Source: Pseudomonadota bacterium (lineage in GTDB: Bacteria; Pseudomonadota; Gammaproteobacteria; Burkholderiales; Sulfuriferulaceae). From it: 64,000 nucleotides of DNA. The DNA is taken from contig JAJYYK010000001.1 in assembly GCA_021801025.1 (NCBI GenBank), positions 248,001 through 312,000 on the forward strand, in the 5' to 3' direction. Positions 34,767 through 47,115 of the stretch are shown one piece after another; the stretch's first letter is position 1, and the number at the start of each line of letters is the position of its first letter. Under the pieces are notes generated by a model. That model had not been told where the DNA came from and searched no databases. It worked only from the letters and a program-made list of their open reading frames with translations. Made by a program: the position numbers and the translations under genes.

Positions 34767-34940
34767 TCAAGAAGAAGAATCTACATGAGGCAGGGGGTAC
34801 GCCCAAACCGGGGAAAATTTCGTCAGAGGGCGCACTCCATATTCCTGCGCTATCTGATTAACCATCTTCTCTCCACTGATCGCCTCAAACGCAACCTTTG
34901 CCTTCTGCGCACCACTAAAATTCTTACGCTTCGATTCCAC
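34767..34940 (-). pseudogene. IS3-family OrfA relic
   Basis: Frame from GTG at 34940 to TGA at 34767. Residues ~3-38 ([20 protein letters not shown], then IAQEYGVRP) match the N-terminal helix-turn-helix of IS3-family OrfA proteins. After that the similarity stops and the frame runs into unrelated sequence. No OrfB is present. Confidence 0.7.
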
Positions 34941-35085
34941 CCATCATTACCCCCTACCAGGCACCATCTTAAGCAATTGTTTGATTATTGGCGGCCACTT
35001 TAACCCCGCAATATTGATATATGTAATAGCTGGATGATACTATGCGACAATCCACCCACAAATCATTTATTGGGAAAAGCATATC

Positions 35086-35637
35086 ATGGACAGATCGTTA
35101 ATCGTTGGACTGGTTTCTGGTGCTGTGGCCGTTACCGCAGTCGCTGGCATTGCGGGTTATAAAGTATTCCATCACGCACCCAGCTATGCCGATGTGCTGA
35201 ATGTGCAACCAATCGTGGAACCTATCCGTATCCCTCATACTGTCTGTCAGGATCAGGTCCTCACCCGGGAAGCGCCGGTGCGGGACACCAATCGTTTGGC
35301 CGGTACGGCGATTGGCGCGGTATTGGGCGGGGTATTGGGTAACCAGATTGGAGGTGGCGCGGGACGTACGCTGGCGACGGTAGCTGGCGCAGCTGCGGGC
35401 GGTTATGCGGGTAATCGGGTACAAAACAATATGCAGCAATCCGACCAGCAAACCTATACCCGTAAGCGCTGCCGGACAGAATATGAAAAGCTGCAAAAAG
35501 TGACCGGGTACAAGGTCACCTACAAGCTGGGCGATCAGCAGGGGGTAGTACAGATGGATCATGCGCCCGGTCCGCGGATTCCGGTGCAGAATGGGCAATT
35601 GGTCTTGACGCCACCCATCACTGCCAACCCAGTCTGA
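35086..35637 (+). CDS. Glycine-zipper 2TM-domain surface protein
   Basis: 183 residues. An N-terminal hydrophobic segment (~4-24) without a lipobox acts as signal or anchor. The glycine-zipper region at ~72-110 (AGTAIGAVLGGVLGNQIGGGAGRT, split by turns, then AAAGGYAGNRVQ) is of the 17-kDa antigen/SlyB type. The C-terminal domain carries two cysteines around (C53 and C127) that could pair. Such proteins are found in the envelope and respond to stress; the exact role is unknown. It is convergent with metK. Confidence 0.8.
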   Translation: MDRSLIVGLVSGAVAVTAVAGIAGYKVFHHAPSYADVLNVQPIVEPIRIPHTVCQDQVLTREAPVRDTNRLAGTAIGAVLGGVLGNQIGGGAGRTLATVAGAAAGGYAGNRVQNNMQQSDQQTYTRKRCRTEYEKLQKVTGYKVTYKLGDQQGVVQMDHAPGPRIPVQNGQLVLTPPITANPV

Positions 35638-35652
35638 TTTTTAATGTGGCAG

Positions 35653-35714
35653 GTCGAGTTTTAACCCGACACGGGCATTGTGCCTTTCCCCACCACGTCA
35701 GGTTGAAGCCTGAC
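35653..35714. repeat. Two REP-like hairpins between convergent genes
   Basis: GTCGAGTT-TT-AACCCGAC (35653-35670, one mismatch) and GTCAGG-TTGAAG-CCTGAC (35697-35714). The second, read on the minus strand with its flanks as GTAGGTCAGGCTTCAACCTGACG, is the form of a common interspersed repeat. They lie between the 3' ends of two genes. Confidence 0.6.
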
Positions 35715-35740
35715 CTACGGAAGGTGCATTACATGCTTCC

Positions 35741-36904
35741 TTACAAGCCAGCCGCAGATTTCAGTGCTTCGGCTTTGTCTGTCATTTCCCATGTAAACTC
35801 GGGTTCGTCACGACCAAAATGACCGTAAGTAGCTGTTTTGAGATAAATAGGTCGTAACAGATTGAGTTGCTGAATGATGGCTTTGGGCCGCAAATCAAAG
35901 TATTCGGTGATCAGTTCGGCGATGCGTTCATCACTGATGCGTCCGGTGCCAAAAGTCTCCACCATCAAAGATACTGGTCGCGCCACACCGATGGCATAAG
36001 CCACTTGCACCAGACAGCGGCTGGCCAAACCGGCAGCCACCACATTTTTAGCCACATAACGTCCTGCGTAGGCCGCAGAGCGATCGACCTTGCTGGGGTC
36101 CTTACCAGAAAAAGCGCCGCCACCGTGTGGCGCAGCACCACCATAGGTATCGACAATGATTTTGCGGCCTGTTAAACCGGCGTCTCCCATCGGTCCGCCA
36201 ATCACGAAGCGCCCAGTGGGGTTCACCAGGTAACGAACGACACCTTTCATCAATTCTGGCGGAATAGATGGTTTAATAATGAGTTCAATGATGGCTTCTT
36301 CAATGTCTGCATGGGAAACATCGGGGTGATGTTGGGTGGACACCACGACGGTATCCACATGCTGCGGCTTTCCGTCTTTATAGTGGATGGAAACTTGGGA
36401 TTTGGCATCCGGGCGCAACCAGGGCAAGCGACCATCGCGGCGCAGCAAAGCTTGTCGTTCCATCAAGCGGTGCGCCAAATAAATGGGTAGTGGCATCAGG
36501 GCAGTGGTTTCATCGCAAGCGTAACCGAACATCAGTCCCTGATCGCCTGCGCCCTGGTCGAGGTCTAGTCCCTGGCCTTCATTCACCCCTTGGGCAATGT
36601 CGGCAGACTGCTTGCCAAAGGTGGTCAGTACGGAGCAGGTGCGGTAATCAAAACCGATGTCTGAACTGTCATAGCCGATGCGTTTGACGGTTTCACGGGC
36701 GATCTGGTTGTAATCGATCATGGCGTGGGTGGTGATTTCACCGGCAATTACCACCAGGCCGGTCGTCACTAATGTTTCGCAAGCTACCCGTGCGTGAGGG
36801 TCTTGGGTTAGAATAGCGTCCAGGACAGCATCTGAAATTTGATCTGCGACTTTGTCTGGATGTCCATCAGACACTGATTCTGAACTAAAAATGTATTCTT
36901 TCAT
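35741..36904 (-). CDS. metK: S-adenosylmethionine synthetase
   Basis: 387 residues. [19 protein letters not shown] (~15-33), [12 protein letters not shown] (~116-127) and [19 protein letters not shown] (~260-278) are the ATP/phosphate and metal-binding motifs of the enzyme. Makes SAM from methionine and ATP. It is divergent from the lpxL pair across 66 bases. No SAM-riboswitch-like fold was seen in the short leader. Confidence 0.98.
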   Translation of the reverse strand: MKEYIFSSESVSDGHPDKVADQISDAVLDAILTQDPHARVACETLVTTGLVVIAGEITTHAMIDYNQIARETVKRIGYDSSDIGFDYRTCSVLTTFGKQSADIAQGVNEGQGLDLDQGAGDQGLMFGYACDETTALMPLPIYLAHRLMERQALLRRDGRLPWLRPDAKSQVSIHYKDGKPQHVDTVVVSTQHHPDVSHADIEEAIIELIIKPSIPPELMKGVVRYLVNPTGRFVIGGPMGDAGLTGRKIIVDTYGGAAPHGGGAFSGKDPSKVDRSAAYAGRYVAKNVVAAGLASRCLVQVAYAIGVARPVSLMVETFGTGRISDERIAELITEYFDLRPKAIIQQLNLLRPIYLKTATYGHFGRDEPEFTWEMTDKAEALKSAAGL

Positions 36905-36970
36905 TACGCTCTGGTCTCAAATTGTTATGTCAATTATTTCGAATTCTATCACAAGTTACCTCGCTAAACG

Positions 36971-37840
36971 ATGCAAACAGTCCAGTTGATATTGCGGTTG
37001 TTCGCGCGCCTGCCTTTGCGCTTCTGGCACACGCTGGGTGCGTTGGGGGGGGTGCTGGTTTTTCGTTTTAATACGCGTTACGCCACACGCTTAAAAGATA
37101 ATTTGTTGCGCAGTGGTATTGCATCAGACGAAGCGGAACAACAAAAGTTATTGCATGACTGCGTGCGTCAACTGGGCATGGCTGCAGCAGAAGTGGTGCC
37201 CATTTGGTTTCGATCCTATGCGGACGTGCTTGATTTGGTGACAGAATGTGTTGGATGGGAGCATGTTGAGGATGCGGTGCGTGGCGGTAAAGGCGTCCTG
37301 GCAATGACGCCGCATTTGGGCTGCTTTGAAATTGTCAGCCTGTATTATGTGGCGCGCTATCCCATGGCCATTATGTATAAACCTCCGCGCCAGCATTGGG
37401 CGGAGGTGTTGATGTGCGCCGGACGCGATCGGGGTTTGGCAAGCTTGGCGACCGCAGACAAGAAAGGGGTGCGCATCATGTTGGCGGCATTAAAACGCGG
37501 TGAAGCCGTCGGTATTTTGCCTGATCAAGTGGCCAGCACGGGCGATGGCGTGTGGGCGAGTTTTTTTGGCCGGCCTGCTTACACACCCACGTTGCCCGGT
37601 CGGCTTGCCAACTTGACAGGCGCCGTGCCCTTGATCATGTTCGGCGAGCGTTTGGCGCAATCTCGCGGCTACCGTATTCACATTACCCCTTTGCCCCATG
37701 CCTTATCAGAGGACAAGGCGACCGCCACGCGCGAACTGAACGCAGCGCTTGAAACGTTGATACGGAAATACCCGGCGCAATATTTGTGGAGTTACAACCG
37801 TTATAAACAGCCCGGTGGTGTTGCGCCGCCCGATGCGTGA
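36971..37840 (+). CDS. lpxL: Lipid A biosynthesis acyltransferase (first LpxL/HtrB paralogue)
   Basis: 289 residues. N-terminal hydrophobic helix, catalytic HX4E motif in TPHLGCFEIV (~114-123), PDQVASTGDGVWASFFG and the YLWSYNRYK C-terminal motif. It transfers a secondary acyl chain to lipid A. Its TGA shares a base with the ATG of the next acyltransferase, so the two are coupled. Confidence 0.92.
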   Translation: MQTVQLILRLFARLPLRFWHTLGALGGVLVFRFNTRYATRLKDNLLRSGIASDEAEQQKLLHDCVRQLGMAAAEVVPIWFRSYADVLDLVTECVGWEHVEDAVRGGKGVLAMTPHLGCFEIVSLYYVARYPMAIMYKPPRQHWAEVLMCAGRDRGLASLATADKKGVRIMLAALKRGEAVGILPDQVASTGDGVWASFFGRPAYTPTLPGRLANLTGAVPLIMFGERLAQSRGYRIHITPLPHALSEDKATATRELNAALETLIRKYPAQYLWSYNRYKQPGGVAPPDA

Positions 37841-38715
37841 TGATGTCTCGCCTGGGCATCGCATTACTCTGGCTCATTCACGGATTGCCGCTTGGGGTGC
37901 AGGCAATGATCGGTAATGGGTTGGGGATGCTGTTGTATTGGCTGGCTGTGCCGCGTCGCCGTATCGGCGCCACCAACCTTGCCTTGTGTTTTCCTGACAT
38001 GACAGACCAGCAACGCCGCGCATTATTGCGCCAACATTTTCGGGCAGTGAGTCGCGCAGCACTTGAACATGGGATATTGTGGTGGTCGTCTGCTGCACGC
38101 GTCAATCGCATTGTCCGTTTTGAAGGGTTGGAGCACTTGCAGGCAGCTTATGGGCAACCCCTTATTTTATTGGCACCGCATTTTGTAGGTCTGGACATGG
38201 GCGGCATTCGCATCAGCACCGAATTTCATCCTTTGGTGTCCATGTACAGTCGGCTCAAAAATCCGCATTTTGATCGTCTGATGCTGCATGCACGCACGCG
38301 ATTCGGTCAATCGCGCCTATTCTCGCGCCATGAGGGTGTGCGCCCGCTGATCACGGAAATCAAACGCGGCTTGCCTTTGTATTATTTGCCAGACCAGGAT
38401 TTTGGTGCCAAAGATGCGGTATTTGCACCTTTTTTTGGTATTCCGACTGCAACGGTGAACGCTTTGCCAAGACTGGCGCGATTGACCTGCGCGCGCATTG
38501 TGCCTGCTGTCACGCGGCAACTCGCCGGAGGGCAGGGCTATGTGGTACGATTCTATCCGGCGTGGCAGGATTTTCCTACCACAGACCTCGATGCAGACGT
38601 GGCGCGAATGAACGCCTTTATTGAAGCGCGGGTGCGCGAAAATCCAGCCCAGTATTTTTGGCTGCACAAGCGGTTTAAAACACGCCCTCCTGGCGCGCCG
38701 TCACTGTATCATTAA
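37840..38715 (+). CDS. Lipid A biosynthesis acyltransferase (second LpxL/HtrB paralogue)
   Basis: 291 residues. The HX4D motif in [28 protein letters not shown] and the FWLHKRFK C-terminal motif are present. Probably adds the other secondary acyl chain; the order of action and chain preference of the two copies is unknown. ATG overlaps the previous stop (TGATG). Fourteen bases separate it from dapF. Confidence 0.92.
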   Translation: MMSRLGIALLWLIHGLPLGVQAMIGNGLGMLLYWLAVPRRRIGATNLALCFPDMTDQQRRALLRQHFRAVSRAALEHGILWWSSAARVNRIVRFEGLEHLQAAYGQPLILLAPHFVGLDMGGIRISTEFHPLVSMYSRLKNPHFDRLMLHARTRFGQSRLFSRHEGVRPLITEIKRGLPLYYLPDQDFGAKDAVFAPFFGIPTATVNALPRLARLTCARIVPAVTRQLAGGQGYVVRFYPAWQDFPTTDLDADVARMNAFIEARVRENPAQYFWLHKRFKTRPPGAPSLYH

Positions 38716-38728
38716 CGAGCTCCTGGTT

Positions 38729-39571
38729 ATGACGCTTAAATTTACCAAAATGCACGGTGCAGGCAATGATTTTGTAGTCATTGATGCCATACGGCAATCC
38801 GTCAAGCTGACGCCCGAACAGGTTCGTGCTATTGCTGACCGTCATTTCGGCGTGGGCTGCGATCAATTGTTGCTGGTAGAGCGTGCGACGCGTGCCGATG
38901 CAGATTTTTGCTATCGTATTTTTAATGCCGATGGTGGCGAAGTCGAGCAATGCGGTAACGGCGCTCGCTGCTTTGCCCATTTTGTACGGCATTGTGGATT
39001 GACTGACGCGCGTGAAATCCGTGTTGAAACAGCTGCTGGCATCATTACCCCCAGAATTGAGGATGATGGGCGCGTGACGGTTAATATGGGTGCGCCAAGA
39101 TTTATGCCGGAAAATGTGCCTTTTGCGTCTGAATCACCGGATTTGACCTATACGTTAGACGTGGCCGGGCAACCCGTCGAAATGAGTGTGTTATCAATGG
39201 GCAATCCCCATGCGGTGATCCGCGTTGCTGACACGGACAGCGCGCCGGTGACGGAGCTGGGTGCCGCGATAGAATGCCATGAACGTTTTCCTCAGCGCGT
39301 AAATGTGGGTTTTGCGCAACCACTGGATCCCCACCATCTCCGCTTGCGCGTGTTTGAACGCGGGGCAGGGGAAACGCTGTCTTGTGGCACCGGTGCGTGC
39401 GCTGCGGCAGTGGCCGGTATTCGTTCAGGACAATTGCAATCCCCGGTCGAAATCAACACGCGAGGCGGCATGTTGACCGTTGCCTGGGCGGGGGACGAAT
39501 CGGCCGTTTACCTTACCGGCCCGACGGCCATTATTTTTGACGGCGAACTTTCATCTACTTTTTTATCATGA
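38729..39571 (+). CDS. dapF: Diaminopimelate epimerase
   Basis: 280 residues. The two catalytic cysteines are in [10 protein letters not shown] (~74) and [11 protein letters not shown] (~220). Interconverts LL- and meso-diaminopimelate, supplying LysA (at 18.8 kb) and peptidoglycan. Start set at [15 protein letters not shown], which is the family N-terminus; an upstream in-frame extension lies inside the acyltransferase gene. Its stop overlaps the next ATG by four bases. Confidence 0.96.
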   Translation: MTLKFTKMHGAGNDFVVIDAIRQSVKLTPEQVRAIADRHFGVGCDQLLLVERATRADADFCYRIFNADGGEVEQCGNGARCFAHFVRHCGLTDAREIRVETAAGIITPRIEDDGRVTVNMGAPRFMPENVPFASESPDLTYTLDVAGQPVEMSVLSMGNPHAVIRVADTDSAPVTELGAAIECHERFPQRVNVGFAQPLDPHHLRLRVFERGAGETLSCGTGACAAAVAGIRSGQLQSPVEINTRGGMLTVAWAGDESAVYLTGPTAIIFDGELSSTFLS

Positions 39572-40242
39572 CCCCTGACAATATTGCTCACTACCTCAGT
39601 ACTCATCCCGAATTTTTTGATCAGCACCCACACTTGTTGACCCATGTGCGGGTGCAACACCCATTTGAAGGGCGGGCTATTTCGATCACAGAGCGGCAGC
39701 TCCTTAATTTGCGTGAAAAAAACGCACTGCTGGAGACTCGTTTGGCTGATTTTGTTCGTTTTGGCGAAGAGAATGACCAAACAGCCGCAAAGCTGCATGC
39801 ACTGGCGCTGGATTTGATTGCCGCAAAAGACCTGCCCGAATTGCTGGCCGCCCTGTATTATCACCTGCAGGAAAATTTTGGTTTGGCCCATACTTATGTG
39901 CGCTTGTGGCATATTGATCAAGCGCTGTCCGAGTGTGCGCCGTGTGAACAGAGTGTGATTGACTGGGTTCAAAATATGCTTCACCCGCAGTGTGGCGCAA
40001 CACTGCACCCCGATGCGCTGAACTGGCTGGGCGAAAATGGTGAGCTGCTCAATTCATTCGCAACCATTCCTGTGCGGCTTCAAAATATCACTTACGGTGT
40101 TCTGGTGTTGGCTTCAAAAGATGCGGCGAGGTTTTTTCCGGAAATGGGAACCATCTATTTGCAGCAAATGGGGCAATTGGCGGCAGCGGCATTGCTGCGG
40201 ATGTTCCCGGATTTGTCTGGCTGTGCATCAACGGTTAATTGA
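39568..40242 (+). CDS. DUF484 family protein
   Basis: 224 residues. N-terminal [31 protein letters not shown] is split around the family's conserved HP..L region, a coiled coil with an Arg/Glu-rich stretch follows, then a GAF-like C-terminal half. It is typically found between dapF and xerC, as here, but its role is not known. The end overlaps xerC by 20 bases. Confidence 0.9.
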   Translation: MTPDNIAHYLSTHPEFFDQHPHLLTHVRVQHPFEGRAISITERQLLNLREKNALLETRLADFVRFGEENDQTAAKLHALALDLIAAKDLPELLAALYYHLQENFGLAHTYVRLWHIDQALSECAPCEQSVIDWVQNMLHPQCGATLHPDALNWLGENGELLNSFATIPVRLQNITYGVLVLASKDAARFFPEMGTIYLQQMGQLAAAALLRMFPDLSGCASTVN

Positions 40243-41119
40243 TGGCTGGCTGAATTACCTTGCGGCGGAACGCGGATTGTTGCCGCGCACTCAAAATGCC
40301 TACGCGCGCGACATCGGTTTACTGAGCGAGGCTCACCCGGCGCAAGCTTTAAACGAGCTGTCGTCACAAGATATCCGCCGGTTGCTGGCTACTTTGCACA
40401 AGGGAGGATTGTCGGGCCGCAGTCTCGCCCGGGTGTTATCAGCCTGGCGCAGCTTTTATGCCTATCTGGTGCGCCGTCACAATGCCCTTCACAATCCTTG
40501 CGACGGCATTCGCGCTCCCCGCGCGGGGCAGTTGTTGCCACACAGCTTGTCTGTAGAACAAGTCATGCATTTGATTGATGTGCCCGGGCAGGCGGCCAGC
40601 GCTCTGGGCCAGCGGGACACGGTCATGTGCGAACTGTTTTATTCTTCCGGCTTGCGTCTGTCTGAACTGGCCAGTTTGCGACAAAACCAGCTTGATCTCA
40701 AGCAGGGTGAAATTCGTGTGGTGGGGAAAGGCAATAAAACCCGTATTGTGCCGATAGGAAAGGCTGCGGTTGCCGCATTAACGAATTGGTTATCCCAACG
40801 GTCTGCCAACGCGTTGCAGTCCAATGATTACCTGTTTCCGGGACGTAAGCCCAACCAGCATTTGAGCCAGCGTGCCATAGAATTAAGGGTGGCGCACCGG
40901 GCACGCGAGGCACAATTGGACGAACACGTTCACCCCCATATGCTACGCCATGCGTTCGCCTCGCACTTGCTGCAATCCTCAGGGGATTTGCGTGCCGTGC
41001 AAGAAATGCTGGGACATGAACACATCCGCTCTACGCAAATTTACACGCGTCTGGATTTTCAGCATCTGGCAAAAGTGTACGATCAGGCACACCCCCGTGC
41101 AAAAAAGAAGGTCGATTGA
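40223..41119 (+). CDS. xerC: Tyrosine recombinase XerC
   Basis: 298 residues, the normal length. N-terminal SAM-like core-binding domain, then the catalytic set: Arg in SSGLRLSEL (~151), Lys in VGKGNKTR, HMLRHAFASHLL (~241), LGHEHIRSTQIYTR with the nucleophile Tyr (~276). It resolves chromosome dimers with XerD. The GTG at 40223 is chosen because the frame then has the usual length; the reading frame further upstream lies inside the DUF484 gene. Convergent with argH, eight bases apart. Confidence 0.94.
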   Translation: MHQRLIDGWLNYLAAERGLLPRTQNAYARDIGLLSEAHPAQALNELSSQDIRRLLATLHKGGLSGRSLARVLSAWRSFYAYLVRRHNALHNPCDGIRAPRAGQLLPHSLSVEQVMHLIDVPGQAASALGQRDTVMCELFYSSGLRLSELASLRQNQLDLKQGEIRVVGKGNKTRIVPIGKAAVAALTNWLSQRSANALQSNDYLFPGRKPNQHLSQRAIELRVAHRAREAQLDEHVHPHMLRHAFASHLLQSSGDLRAVQEMLGHEHIRSTQIYTRLDFQHLAKVYDQAHPRAKKKVD

Positions 41120-41127
41120 AACATCAA

Positions 41128-42525
41128 TCATCGGGATGTCAGGCTGGCTCGCGCTCGCGCTACCGCTGCGCGCACCTGATTTGGGGCCGTGCCGCCTACG
41201 TGATCGCGGCTGTGCAGGGAACCGTTTATCGACAAGACCGCATACACATCATCCTGTATCAGTGCAGAGAATTGACGCAAGGTGTCCAACGATAAATCGG
41301 CAAGCTCGCATGCCCGTTGTTCCGCCAAACGTACCGCACGGGCAACGGCTTCGTGCGCATCACGGAAAGGCAGTCCTTTTTTGACCAGATAATCTGCAAG
41401 GTCAGTGGCGGTGGCAAAGCCTTGTTGCAAGGCAGCTAACATTGCTTCGGGGCGTACTTGTATCCCCGGCAGCATATCCGCCGCAATCGCCAAAGTGTCC
41501 AGCAGGGTATCAACGGTGTCAAACAGGGGTTCTTTGTCTTCCTGGTTGTCTTTGTTGTAGGCCAGCGGCTGGCCTTTCATGAGGGTCAGCAAGCCCAGCA
41601 GGTGACCATACACGCGCCCCGTTTTGCCGCGCATCAATTCGGGTACATCCGGATTTTTCTTTTGCGGCATAATGGATGAGCCGGTACAAAAGCGGTCGGG
41701 CAGATCGATAAAGCCGAAGCGGGGGTTCATCCACAGGATAAGTTCTTCCGACAGCCGGGAAAAATGCATCATCACTACGCTGGCGCAGGCACTGAATTCA
41801 ATTGCAAAATCCCGGTCGGACACCGCATCCAGCGAATTTTCACAGACGCCATCAAAGTCTAATTCTTTGGCCACTTGCGCACGGTCAATCGGGTAGCTGG
41901 TGCCTGCCAGCGCGGCAGCACCCAAGGGTAAACGGTTCAAGCGGCGGCGACAATCGGTCATGCGATGGGCGTCGCGACTGAACATCTCGAAATATGCCAT
42001 CATGTGGTGACCAAAACTGACAGGTTGCGCTACTTGCAAATGGGTGTGTCCGGGCATGGGGATGTCGGCGTGTTGTTCAGCCAAATCCAGCAGGGCCAAT
42101 TGGCAATCACGCAAACCCTGCAGAATGAGATCAATGTTGTGTCGCAGATACAAGCGTATGTCAGTGGCCACCTGATCGTTGCGCGATCGTCCCGTATGCA
42201 GACGTTTGCCTGCATCGCCTACCCGTTCGGTCAGGGCCTTTTCGATATTCAGGTGCACGTCTTCCAGTTCCAGTTTCCACGTAAAGCGACCAGCACGGAT
42301 ATCGTTCAGGATATCCGTCAGGCCCTGTTCGATGGCGCGCAAATCGCCATCATCAATAATGGCTTGGCGCGCCAACATTCGCGCATGCGCCAAAGAGCCC
42401 TGAATATCGAATTCCGCTAAACGGTAATCAAAGCCGATGGATGCCGTATAACGTTGCACGCGGGCAGTGACGGGTTCGCTGAAACGACCAGACCAGAGTG
42501 TAGGGGAAGCTTCGGACATAGCCAT
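41128..42525 (-). CDS. argH: Argininosuccinate lyase
   Basis: 465 residues. Signature [16 protein letters not shown] (~285-300), with [13 protein letters not shown] and [11 protein letters not shown] in the expected order. Splits argininosuccinate to arginine and fumarate. It precedes the atp operon on the opposite strand, with 378 bases between the starts. Confidence 0.98.
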   Translation of the reverse strand: MAMSEASPTLWSGRFSEPVTARVQRYTASIGFDYRLAEFDIQGSLAHARMLARQAIIDDGDLRAIEQGLTDILNDIRAGRFTWKLELEDVHLNIEKALTERVGDAGKRLHTGRSRNDQVATDIRLYLRHNIDLILQGLRDCQLALLDLAEQHADIPMPGHTHLQVAQPVSFGHHMMAYFEMFSRDAHRMTDCRRRLNRLPLGAAALAGTSYPIDRAQVAKELDFDGVCENSLDAVSDRDFAIEFSACASVVMMHFSRLSEELILWMNPRFGFIDLPDRFCTGSSIMPQKKNPDVPELMRGKTGRVYGHLLGLLTLMKGQPLAYNKDNQEDKEPLFDTVDTLLDTLAIAADMLPGIQVRPEAMLAALQQGFATATDLADYLVKKGLPFRDAHEAVARAVRLAEQRACELADLSLDTLRQFSALIQDDVYAVLSINGSLHSRDHVGGTAPNQVRAAVARARASLTSR

Positions 42526-42903
42526 TAACCTGTATGGAGGGTGTCATAAAGTGACTATTATGCCAAAGCCTGAGTGTCAGGGCTATCTTAAGCGCGATTG
42601 TGGCAAATTAAAGTTGATTTAAAGATTTTATGGTATGAATTGTGAGTAGAAAAAAATGCGGACTCAGGATCAATATTTTATACGACAAATGTCTTTAAAT
42701 ATATTGTATATCAACAGGTTGATTAAATTGTAAAGCGAAAATAATTGTGTCCTGTTTTGATTTGTAAAAAAACAAAAGGTGTAAAGTGGTTGCGGAAAAG
42801 GCAGTTCTTCATGTATCATCGGCAAGTTTGCAAATTAAGCGGCGCAAATGATGCGAGGCAAAATGGTTTGCGTGAAGGCCCATATAGTGAGTTCGGTTTC
42901 GGC
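42526..42903. other. 378-base divergent region between argH and the atp operon
   Basis: Very AT-rich between about 42600 and 42760, with TTTAAATATATTGTATATC near 42692-42710. It must hold the promoters of both argH and the atp operon, but no pair is good enough to name. A longer in-frame extension of atpI back to 42745 has no family support. Confidence 0.5.
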
Positions 42904-44179
<1,276 letters not shown>

Positions 44180-44261
44180 TGGATGTGGAATTCCATTGCT
44201 TCGGTTCTTTAGAAGTAATATCTCAAAATTTTTAAATGATTTTTTATTAGGAGTGCAGTAA

Positions 44262-44501
<240 letters not shown>

Positions 44502-44532
44502 TTCATTCACCCATCCATAGAAAGGTTACAGC

Positions 44533-45003
44533 ATGAATATTAATGCCACCCTAATCGGTGAATCGATTACGTTCTTTATCTTTGTGTGGTTTTGCATGAA
44601 GTACGTATGGCCTCCGATTATGAATTCATTGAATGAGCGTAAAAAGCTAATCGCTGATGGTTTGGCGGCAGGTGATCGCGGTCGGCATGAACTGGAGTTG
44701 GCATCAAAAAGTGCTAGCCAACACCTGCTTGAAGCCAAGCAAAAATCAGGTGAAATCATGGCTGCGGCGGATAAGAGAGCTGCCCAGATCATTGACGAAG
44801 CCAAGCAGACAGCAAAAGTGGAAGCGGACCGTATTTTCGCCAGTGCACAAGCCAATGTGGCCCAAGAGGTTGCCCGGGCCAGAGAAACTTTGCGTAGCCA
44901 TGTGGCGGAGTTGGCTGTTGCGGGTGCGGAGAAAATTCTGCGCCGCGAAATTAACAGCAAAACACACGCTGACCTATTAACTGCAATTCAGAACGAGCTG
45001 TAA
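44533..45003 (+). CDS. atpF: ATP synthase subunit b
   Basis: 156 residues. One N-terminal membrane helix (IGESITFFIFVWFCMKYVWPP is split across it), followed by a long Ala/Lys/Glu coiled coil. Forms the peripheral stalk as a dimer. Two bases separate it from atpH. Confidence 0.96.
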   Translation: MNINATLIGESITFFIFVWFCMKYVWPPIMNSLNERKKLIADGLAAGDRGRHELELASKSASQHLLEAKQKSGEIMAAADKRAAQIIDEAKQTAKVEADRIFASAQANVAQEVARARETLRSHVAELAVAGAEKILRREINSKTHADLLTAIQNEL

Positions 45004-45005
45004 TC

Positions 45006-45542
45006 ATGGCAGAAATTGCAACCATTGCACGACCTTATGCCGAAGCAGTGTTTAGCTTGGCAAAAGAAACAAAAAGTTTGCCCGCATGGTCTTCAGCACT
45101 TGCTCTCGTGCAAGCTGTTAACGTGGATCCCGAAATGCGACGGCTGGCAACAGACCCGGCATTCGGTAAAGACAAGCTGATCAAGTTGTTTTTAGACGTG
45201 TGTGGTCAGCAATTGGGTCCAGACGCAAGCCGTTTCCTGCAAGTGCTGATTCATGCTAACCGTTTGGACGCTTTGCCGGAAATCATCGCGCAATTCGAGG
45301 TGCTCAGAGCATGCGAAAATGGTGTAAAAGAAGCCAGTGTGGTCAGCGCTTACCCATTGGATGCCACCCAGGTCGCTGCTTTAACTGCCAGATTGTCATC
45401 GCGATTTGGCGGCACCATTGATGTCACGCAGCATGTTGATCCCGAAATAATTGGTGGATTAATTATCACTATCGGGGATGAAGTGTATGACGCATCGGTA
45501 CGCGGTAAATTGCAAGACATGGCGAACACATTGAACCGTTGA
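45006..45542 (+). CDS. atpH: ATP synthase subunit delta
   Basis: 178 residues. N-terminal helical bundle (IARPYAEAVFSLAKE) and the C-terminal part with GGLIITIGDEVYDASVRGKL, the family hallmark. Joins the stalk to the F1 head. Nineteen bases before atpA. Confidence 0.95.
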   Translation: MAEIATIARPYAEAVFSLAKETKSLPAWSSALALVQAVNVDPEMRRLATDPAFGKDKLIKLFLDVCGQQLGPDASRFLQVLIHANRLDALPEIIAQFEVLRACENGVKEASVVSAYPLDATQVAALTARLSSRFGGTIDVTQHVDPEIIGGLIITIGDEVYDASVRGKLQDMANTLNR

Positions 45543-45561
45543 GAATTCTTAGGAGCAAGTA

Positions 45562-47103
45562 ATGCAACTTAATCCCACTGAGATCAGTGATCTTATTAAA
45601 ATCCAAATTCAAAATTTGGCTTCAACCACGGAATTGCGTACCCAGGGTACTGTGGTTTCAGTCACCGATGGCATCGTGCGTGTTCATGGATTGTCCGATG
45701 TGATGCAGGGTGAAATGATTGAGTTTTCGGGTAATACCTTCGGTATGGCGCTTAACCTGGAGCGTGACTCAGTTGGAGCGGTAGTGCTGGGCGAATACGA
45801 GCACATCAGCGAAGGCGAAATCGTTAAATGTACCGGCAGGATTCTGGAAGTGCCAATCGGTCCCGAATTGATTGGTCGTGTGGTGGACTCTTTGGGGCGT
45901 CCTATTGATGGTAAAGGTGCAATTGCCACCACCGCTACCGCACCCATAGAAAAAATTGCGCCTGGTGTGATTGCACGGCAATCTGTCACACAGCCTTTAC
46001 AAACCGGATTGAAATCGATTGATGCCATGGTTCCAGTCGGTCGTGGTCAACGTGAATTGATTATTGGTGACCGCCAAACTGGAAAAACGGCTGTGGCGAT
46101 TGATGCCATCATCAATCAAAAAGGCACGGGTGTGATCTGCATCTATGTTGCGATCGGTCAGAAGGCGTCTTCGATTGCCAACGTGGTACGTAAACTTGAA
46201 GAGCACGGCGCATTGGCGCACACCATTGTGGTGGCTGCAACGGCATCCGATTCTGCAGCGATGCAATACATTGCGCCCTACGCTGGTTGTACCATGGGGG
46301 AATATTTCCGTGATCGCGGTCAAGATGCATTGATTGTGTACGACGATTTGACCAAACAGGCTTGGGCATACCGGCAAATTTCACTGCTGCTGCGTCGTCC
46401 GCCCGGTCGTGAAGCCTATCCTGGTGACGTGTTCTATTTGCACTCGCGTTTGCTGGAGCGTGCATCACGTATTAATGCAGAACATGTTGAAAAGCTGACC
46501 CATGGCGAAGTCAAAGGCAAAACCGGTTCGTTGACCGCCTTGCCAGTGATCGAAACCCAGGCTGGTGACGTGTCCGCCTTTGTTCCAACCAACGTGATTT
46601 CGATTACGGACGGGCAAATTTTCCTGGAAACCGATTTGTTTAATGCGGGTATTCGTCCTGCTATCAACGCAGGTTTGTCTGTGTCTCGTGTGGGTGGCGC
46701 AGCCCAAACCAAAGTGATAAAAAAACTGGGTGGTGGTATTCGTCTGGCATTGGCTCAATACCGTGAACTGGCTGCATTTGCCCAGTTTGCTTCAGATTTG
46801 GATGAGGCCACACGCAAGCAGTTAGAGCGCGGAAAAATGGTCACTGAGCTGATGAAGCAAAATCAGTATGCACCGATGAACATTGCAGAAATGGCATTGA
46901 CTTTGTTTGCAGTGAACAAGGGGTTTATGGACGATGTGGAAGTGAAAAAAGCTTTGGCGTTTGAAAGTGCCCTGGCGACATTCGTTAAATCAAACCATTC
47001 TGCCTTGATGGCAAAGGTGCTTGAAACAGGCGATTTGTCCGGTGAAAACGAAGCCGAACTGACCAAAGCGGTTGAAGCGTTTAAAGCCAGCTCCGCATAC
47101 TAA
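45562..47103 (+). CDS. atpA: ATP synthase subunit alpha
   Basis: 513 residues. Walker [16 protein letters not shown] (~169-183), the alpha signature [22 protein letters not shown] lies upstream. Noncatalytic nucleotide-binding subunit of F1. Confidence 0.98.
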   Translation: MQLNPTEISDLIKIQIQNLASTTELRTQGTVVSVTDGIVRVHGLSDVMQGEMIEFSGNTFGMALNLERDSVGAVVLGEYEHISEGEIVKCTGRILEVPIGPELIGRVVDSLGRPIDGKGAIATTATAPIEKIAPGVIARQSVTQPLQTGLKSIDAMVPVGRGQRELIIGDRQTGKTAVAIDAIINQKGTGVICIYVAIGQKASSIANVVRKLEEHGALAHTIVVAATASDSAAMQYIAPYAGCTMGEYFRDRGQDALIVYDDLTKQAWAYRQISLLLRRPPGREAYPGDVFYLHSRLLERASRINAEHVEKLTHGEVKGKTGSLTALPVIETQAGDVSAFVPTNVISITDGQIFLETDLFNAGIRPAINAGLSVSRVGGAAQTKVIKKLGGGIRLALAQYRELAAFAQFASDLDEATRKQLERGKMVTELMKQNQYAPMNIAEMALTLFAVNKGFMDDVEVKKALAFESALATFVKSNHSALMAKVLETGDLSGENEAELTKAVEAFKASSAY

Positions 47104-47115
47104 CAGGACTGAATC

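Noticed and set aside
36905-36970. Possible SAM riboswitch before metK
   Set aside because: Only 66 bases separate metK from lpxL, with no conserved stem pattern.
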